From: Adineta vaga
Taxonomy: Eukaryota; Rotifera
Assembly: GCA_021613535.1 (NCBI GenBank)
Contig: CP075497.1
Span: 7,998,001-8,062,000, forward strand
DNA length: 64,000 nucleotides
Direction: 5' to 3'
In this document: positions 60,647 to 64,000 of the stretch, piece after piece
Numbering within the stretch: the stretch's first letter is position 1
Layout of the letters: each line of letters begins with the position of its first letter
The notes under the pieces: model-generated
Told to the model about the DNA's origin: nothing
The model's input: only the letters and a program-made list of their open reading frames with translations
Database searches by the model: none
Program-made: the position numbers and the translations under genes

Positions 60647-61253
60647 TTAACTTTTAGCTGCTGTTATATTTTGTGTTGTTGAGGATGAAGATGGTTTCCA
60701 ACTTTGTATTTTAGGTGGAACTGTTGAATATGGGACATAAATTTGACTTGTTCCAGTTTTATTTTCAATATGATCAATCATCCATGAGTGTTTTTTTAAT
60801 GGTTTTATTGTTGGTGGTTCATCAGTAATATATTGTAACCAACGATGCCTAAACAATCCGAAATTACAATGATAAATAATGCAATTGGTGAAATGATTAC
60901 CATTCAGGTGGAACTTGACTTGCATCGTAATCGAGACCTACGCGATCAGCATATTTAACCCAACGACTACGACCTAAACAATCAATTTTATATGCAAATA
61001 AAAGGAAATTTTCTAAATCTTACAAACAAAATAACGAGTATTTTGATAATAACGATTTCCATATTTATCGGCGCCAATGAACTGTCCCACTTTTAAATCG
61101 TCATAACTAATTAAATAGTAAATTATAACAAAATGATATGAAATCGAAGAAAAATCTTTACCGATAAAGTGCTAAGATCGTATTTTTAAGTCCGCCATAA
61201 TGACGTGTAATTTTAAACCATTGTCGAACTTTTTCTAAAATTCCGTCTGCCAT
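60647..61253 (-). CDS. NDUFA12: NDUFA12, mitochondrial complex I accessory subunit
   Basis: NDUFA12 (B17.2) is an accessory subunit at the base of the matrix arm of NADH:ubiquinone oxidoreductase. The ATG at 61253 gives MADGILEKVRQWFKITRHYG, then GLKNTILALY. After an intron of about 60 bp come DDLKVGQFIGADKYGNRYYQ and NTRYFV, then SRWVKYADRVGLDYDASQVP, then PPEWHRWLQYITDEPPT. The YGNRYYQN, GRxRWV-like and PPEWHxWLxYxTDxPP blocks are diagnostic of the family. The C-terminal tail (STVPPKIQSWKPSSSS to AAKS) carries the usual YVPYSTxxPKIxxW end. Four exons; the stop is at 60647-60649. No cleavable mitochondrial presequence is visible, as in other NDUFA12 proteins. Confidence 0.95.
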
Positions 61254-61394
61254 TATCTACAAGAAATCTACACATAAGCACAAAAAAAATAGAACAAAAA
61301 ACGGAAGCATTTCGTTTCATTCATTCATTCATTAATCATAGAAAAAGTTATCTAAATATATATATATGTATAAATATTGAAACAAAAAACAAAA

Positions 61395-64000
61395 TTATTT
61401 GGGAATGATAGCTGTTTTTTCCAGGTCATCTGCTAATTTATCAATTGCGCTTTCATCTAAAGAAATGTACATTTAGACAATACATATTTTTTCATTTTTT
61501 TGTAAACAATTTACCTGGATTAGGAATGGTAAATAAGGATGTCCAGAATGGTCGATGAATTTCTTTAATCATTTGAATAGTTCGAACAGATCTTTAGAGA
61601 GAAAGACAGACAGACATTATTCAAACTAATTTTGTCTTTTTATCGAAAGTAACATACACAGCAGCTTGTGGATATTTCGCTGCATTTTCTGAACAACGAA
61701 TCGGCGTATCACCAAGAAGTGCAGCTACACAAGCTGAACCACAAATATTCAATTGATGTAAGCAATAACCTCCCTAAATTAAGATGATTTTCTTTCTTAA
61801 TTAAATCATTCAGATTTGAATACGAACTTCGAGTACTTCCAAAACACGACCATTTGCTAATGAAAGTAACATATGAGTCATTTGAGAATAGGCACAAGCT
61901 GATAGTTTTCCCCAACCCTATGATATTTCAGAAGATTAATTTCATATTAAAATGTATGAGGAAATCTTACAATTCGATCACCTTCAGCTGCATCAAAGCC
62001 GGCACAAACTAATACAAATTCAGGATTGTACTAAAAGTATTCAAAGAATTATTTTCTTAAAATATCAAAAATAAATTCTTGATTTACTTCATAAGCAACT
62101 GGTAAAATAACATGATGAAAAGCATTTATATAATCTGCATCAACAGCTGGTGGATCCTATCGGAAAAAACATTTCTCAATGAACAGTTTTCTTTTTCAAT
62201 AATATCTCAACTTACAAAATTCAACCATCCAATATTAATATTGAATCCCAATCCTTTGTCTTTACCGCTATCATTTGGATGACCTTCATTGGGTGGAAAA
62301 GCATCAGCACAATGTAATGAAATATAAAGCACTCTGAAGAAAATACTAAAATCAAGTTGGCTCGATTAAAATAACAATCTTACCCTGGATCTTCATAAAA
62401 AACATCCTAAAGATAAAATTAAATATTCATCATCAAAATCATCAATGATGAGATACTACAATTCTGTACGAAAAATAGCGCTCGTTCTGAACAGATGAGA
62501 CAACTCATATGGTTGAAAGGACGAATTACGTTTTCCTACATCTCTGCTTTCGAAATTTGCTATAGTCTTAATGTGAATGAAATGCAAAACAAAATGTTTA
62601 CCTTCACTCCATCACCCATATGATAATCAAAGTCAACAATTAAAATTCTGTAAAGAAAAGCGATGTTAAAAATAAAATTTAAACGAAATATTCGTACCGA
62701 CGAAGATTATAATTTTTTTGTAAATATCTTGCACAAATTGCAACATTATTAAAATAACAAAAACCATAATCCATGCCTGAATGTGCATGATGGCCAGGTG
62801 GACGAATAATAGCAAAACCATTTCGTCCCTAAATATACAAATTAACTTTAAAAACAAACAAAATCAATTGAAATATACTATACTTGATCATTCATTATTG
62901 CATCCACCATATTTAAACAAGAACCAGCAGCAAGAAGAGCATTATCAAACACATCCTAATCAATTGAATAACAGGATATTTTCAAAAAGAATAAAAGATA
63001 AGAATATGTGTTAATTACATTTGTGTATTCAACAGAACGTAGTATTCCTTCTCGACTTTGTAATTGTTTTCTAGTTGCTGTTTTCGTCGTTTCCAGATCA
63101 TCATAAAAATCTTTACCATGAACAAGTATTACTTCTTCTCTAGTTGCCATACGACTAGGAATCATTGTACAACGTTTATCAAGACCACGACTTTTCAAAC
63201 CTTTCCATATGGCTACAATTCGACCAGGTCGTTCACAATGATTACTAAAAATAGCATTACAAAAGAAAATATTTCTCCAATTCAATACCTGTTAAAAAAT
63301 TTTTTTTTAATTACCTCACAGTAAATTTTCGCATTAATTCATCATAAACAAGAAGTGTTGCTCTAAAGATTACAAGAGAATATTCCATACAATTCGATTG
63401 GATTTCCAATTTACCCTCTTTCTAATGGTTTTACGTGTGGTGCTATTTCTAATGCACGTTTTATATTTTTCTCAATTTGTTTTGCCTGCTCTTCCGTTCG
63501 TTGTATGACAAGTGTTGGAGTTAAATCGTATTTTGGTGGCCGATTATCATTATTAGCTAATGGATTTAATGCTCTAAAACACATTGCGTTTATTAACGAA
63601 GTGAAATTGAAGAAAAACGCGATTAAACGAACTGTTTTCGTTTTGCTTCTTTGATCCAAACTTCACTTTCTTCCGTTAAATCAACTTTTAATGATTGCCA
63701 ATAATCTTTTAATACATGTTTACAACATGCCACCGTTTTCTTCACACTTTACAGGAAAAAAGAAAACAAATTTCAATTAAAGAAATAACTTGTATTGATA
63801 TTTCATACATCGGATCAGGATTTGTACATGCTTGCAATGGAGAACATGGATCACCAAGTAATGATCGTAATGTCCATGTTGCACTTTCGGCTAATGTATC
63901 AAGACAATAGCCACCCTAATACAAAGAAATCTTGAACATTTTAATCTTTAAATAAAAATCTTACTTCGAGAAGCACCATTACTCTCCCATTAGCTAAACC
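61395..64000 (-). CDS. Class IIb histone deacetylase (HDAC6-like), partial, two catalytic domains
   Basis: HDAC6 deacetylates tubulin, HSP90 and cortactin in the cytoplasm. Reading from the right edge, 64000-63740 holds the end of catalytic domain 1 ([17 protein letters not shown] and [18 protein letters not shown]). A linker leads to domain 2: [40 protein letters not shown] (active-site His pair), [14 protein letters not shown] (zinc ligands Asp and His kept), [34 protein letters not shown] (third zinc ligand Asp) and [14 protein letters not shown] (catalytic Tyr). It ends [11 protein letters not shown], then [10 protein letters not shown] with a stop at 61395-61397. About 13 exons in the window with introns of 45-110 bp. 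Usual HDACs have DxHHGNG; here it is DYHMGDG. No ubiquitin-binding zinc finger follows domain 2, and the next gene starts 140 bp on. The 5' part lies beyond the window. Confidence 0.92.

Overview
The window is eukaryotic nuclear DNA from a small, AT-rich animal genome. Genes are split by many short introns, mostly about 48-75 bp with GT..AG ends, and lie close together on both strands. An innexin gap-junction gene, two K2P potassium channels, rhodopsin-type receptors and a full set of ciliary genes point to an invertebrate metazoan. The compact introns, the fungal-like ammonium transporter and a Pmp3-type protein would fit a bdelloid rotifer. That assignment is an inference, because nothing in the sequence names the species.

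Left part (1-26 kb): AHI1/jouberin (minus, 3' end outside the window), a C16orf89-like secreted protein, an unknown four-TM protein, an innexin, and BBS1. BBS1 is divergent from a long coiled-coil gene that best resembles CEP152/asterless. Then come a tRNA-Ile(AAU), an ELOVL6-type fatty acid elongase, CEP112, and a gene with a C-terminal death-domain-like fold. AHI1, BBS1, CEP152-like and CEP112 are all cilium/centrosome genes. RFX X-box-like sites lie upstream of AHI1 and in the BBS1/CEP152-like divergent promoter.

Middle (26-49 kb): two neighbouring K2P channel genes on the minus strand. The 1.6-kb intron of the first holds a complete intronless gene on the opposite strand. It encodes a secreted 390-aa protein made of five roughly 54-aa units, each ending in Gly-Lys-Arg, a polyprotein or prohormone-like layout. 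RPL37A, a Pmp3/UPF0057 gene, an Asp/Met-rich protein, a peptide-type GPCR and a Cys-rich type I membrane protein follow. Next is EFR3, whose 1.7-kb intron holds a second nested antisense gene, a divergent 7TM receptor; its stop codon touches the EFR3 splice donor. An Amt/Mep ammonium transporter closes this part.

Right part (49.8-64 kb): a 4.2-kb stretch with no gene I can support, then a TRIC channel (TMEM38), an atypical E2F (E2F7/8, two DNA-binding domains), NDUFA12, and an HDAC6-like deacetylase. The deacetylase has a whole second catalytic domain and the tail of the first in the window, and ends without the ubiquitin-binding zinc finger.

The most unusual material is the nested GKR-repeat secreted gene, followed by the nested receptor in EFR3. 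Protein identities rest on recalled family motifs, since no search was run. Exon joins were worked out by hand from splice consensus and reading frame, and 5' ends are the least certain part.
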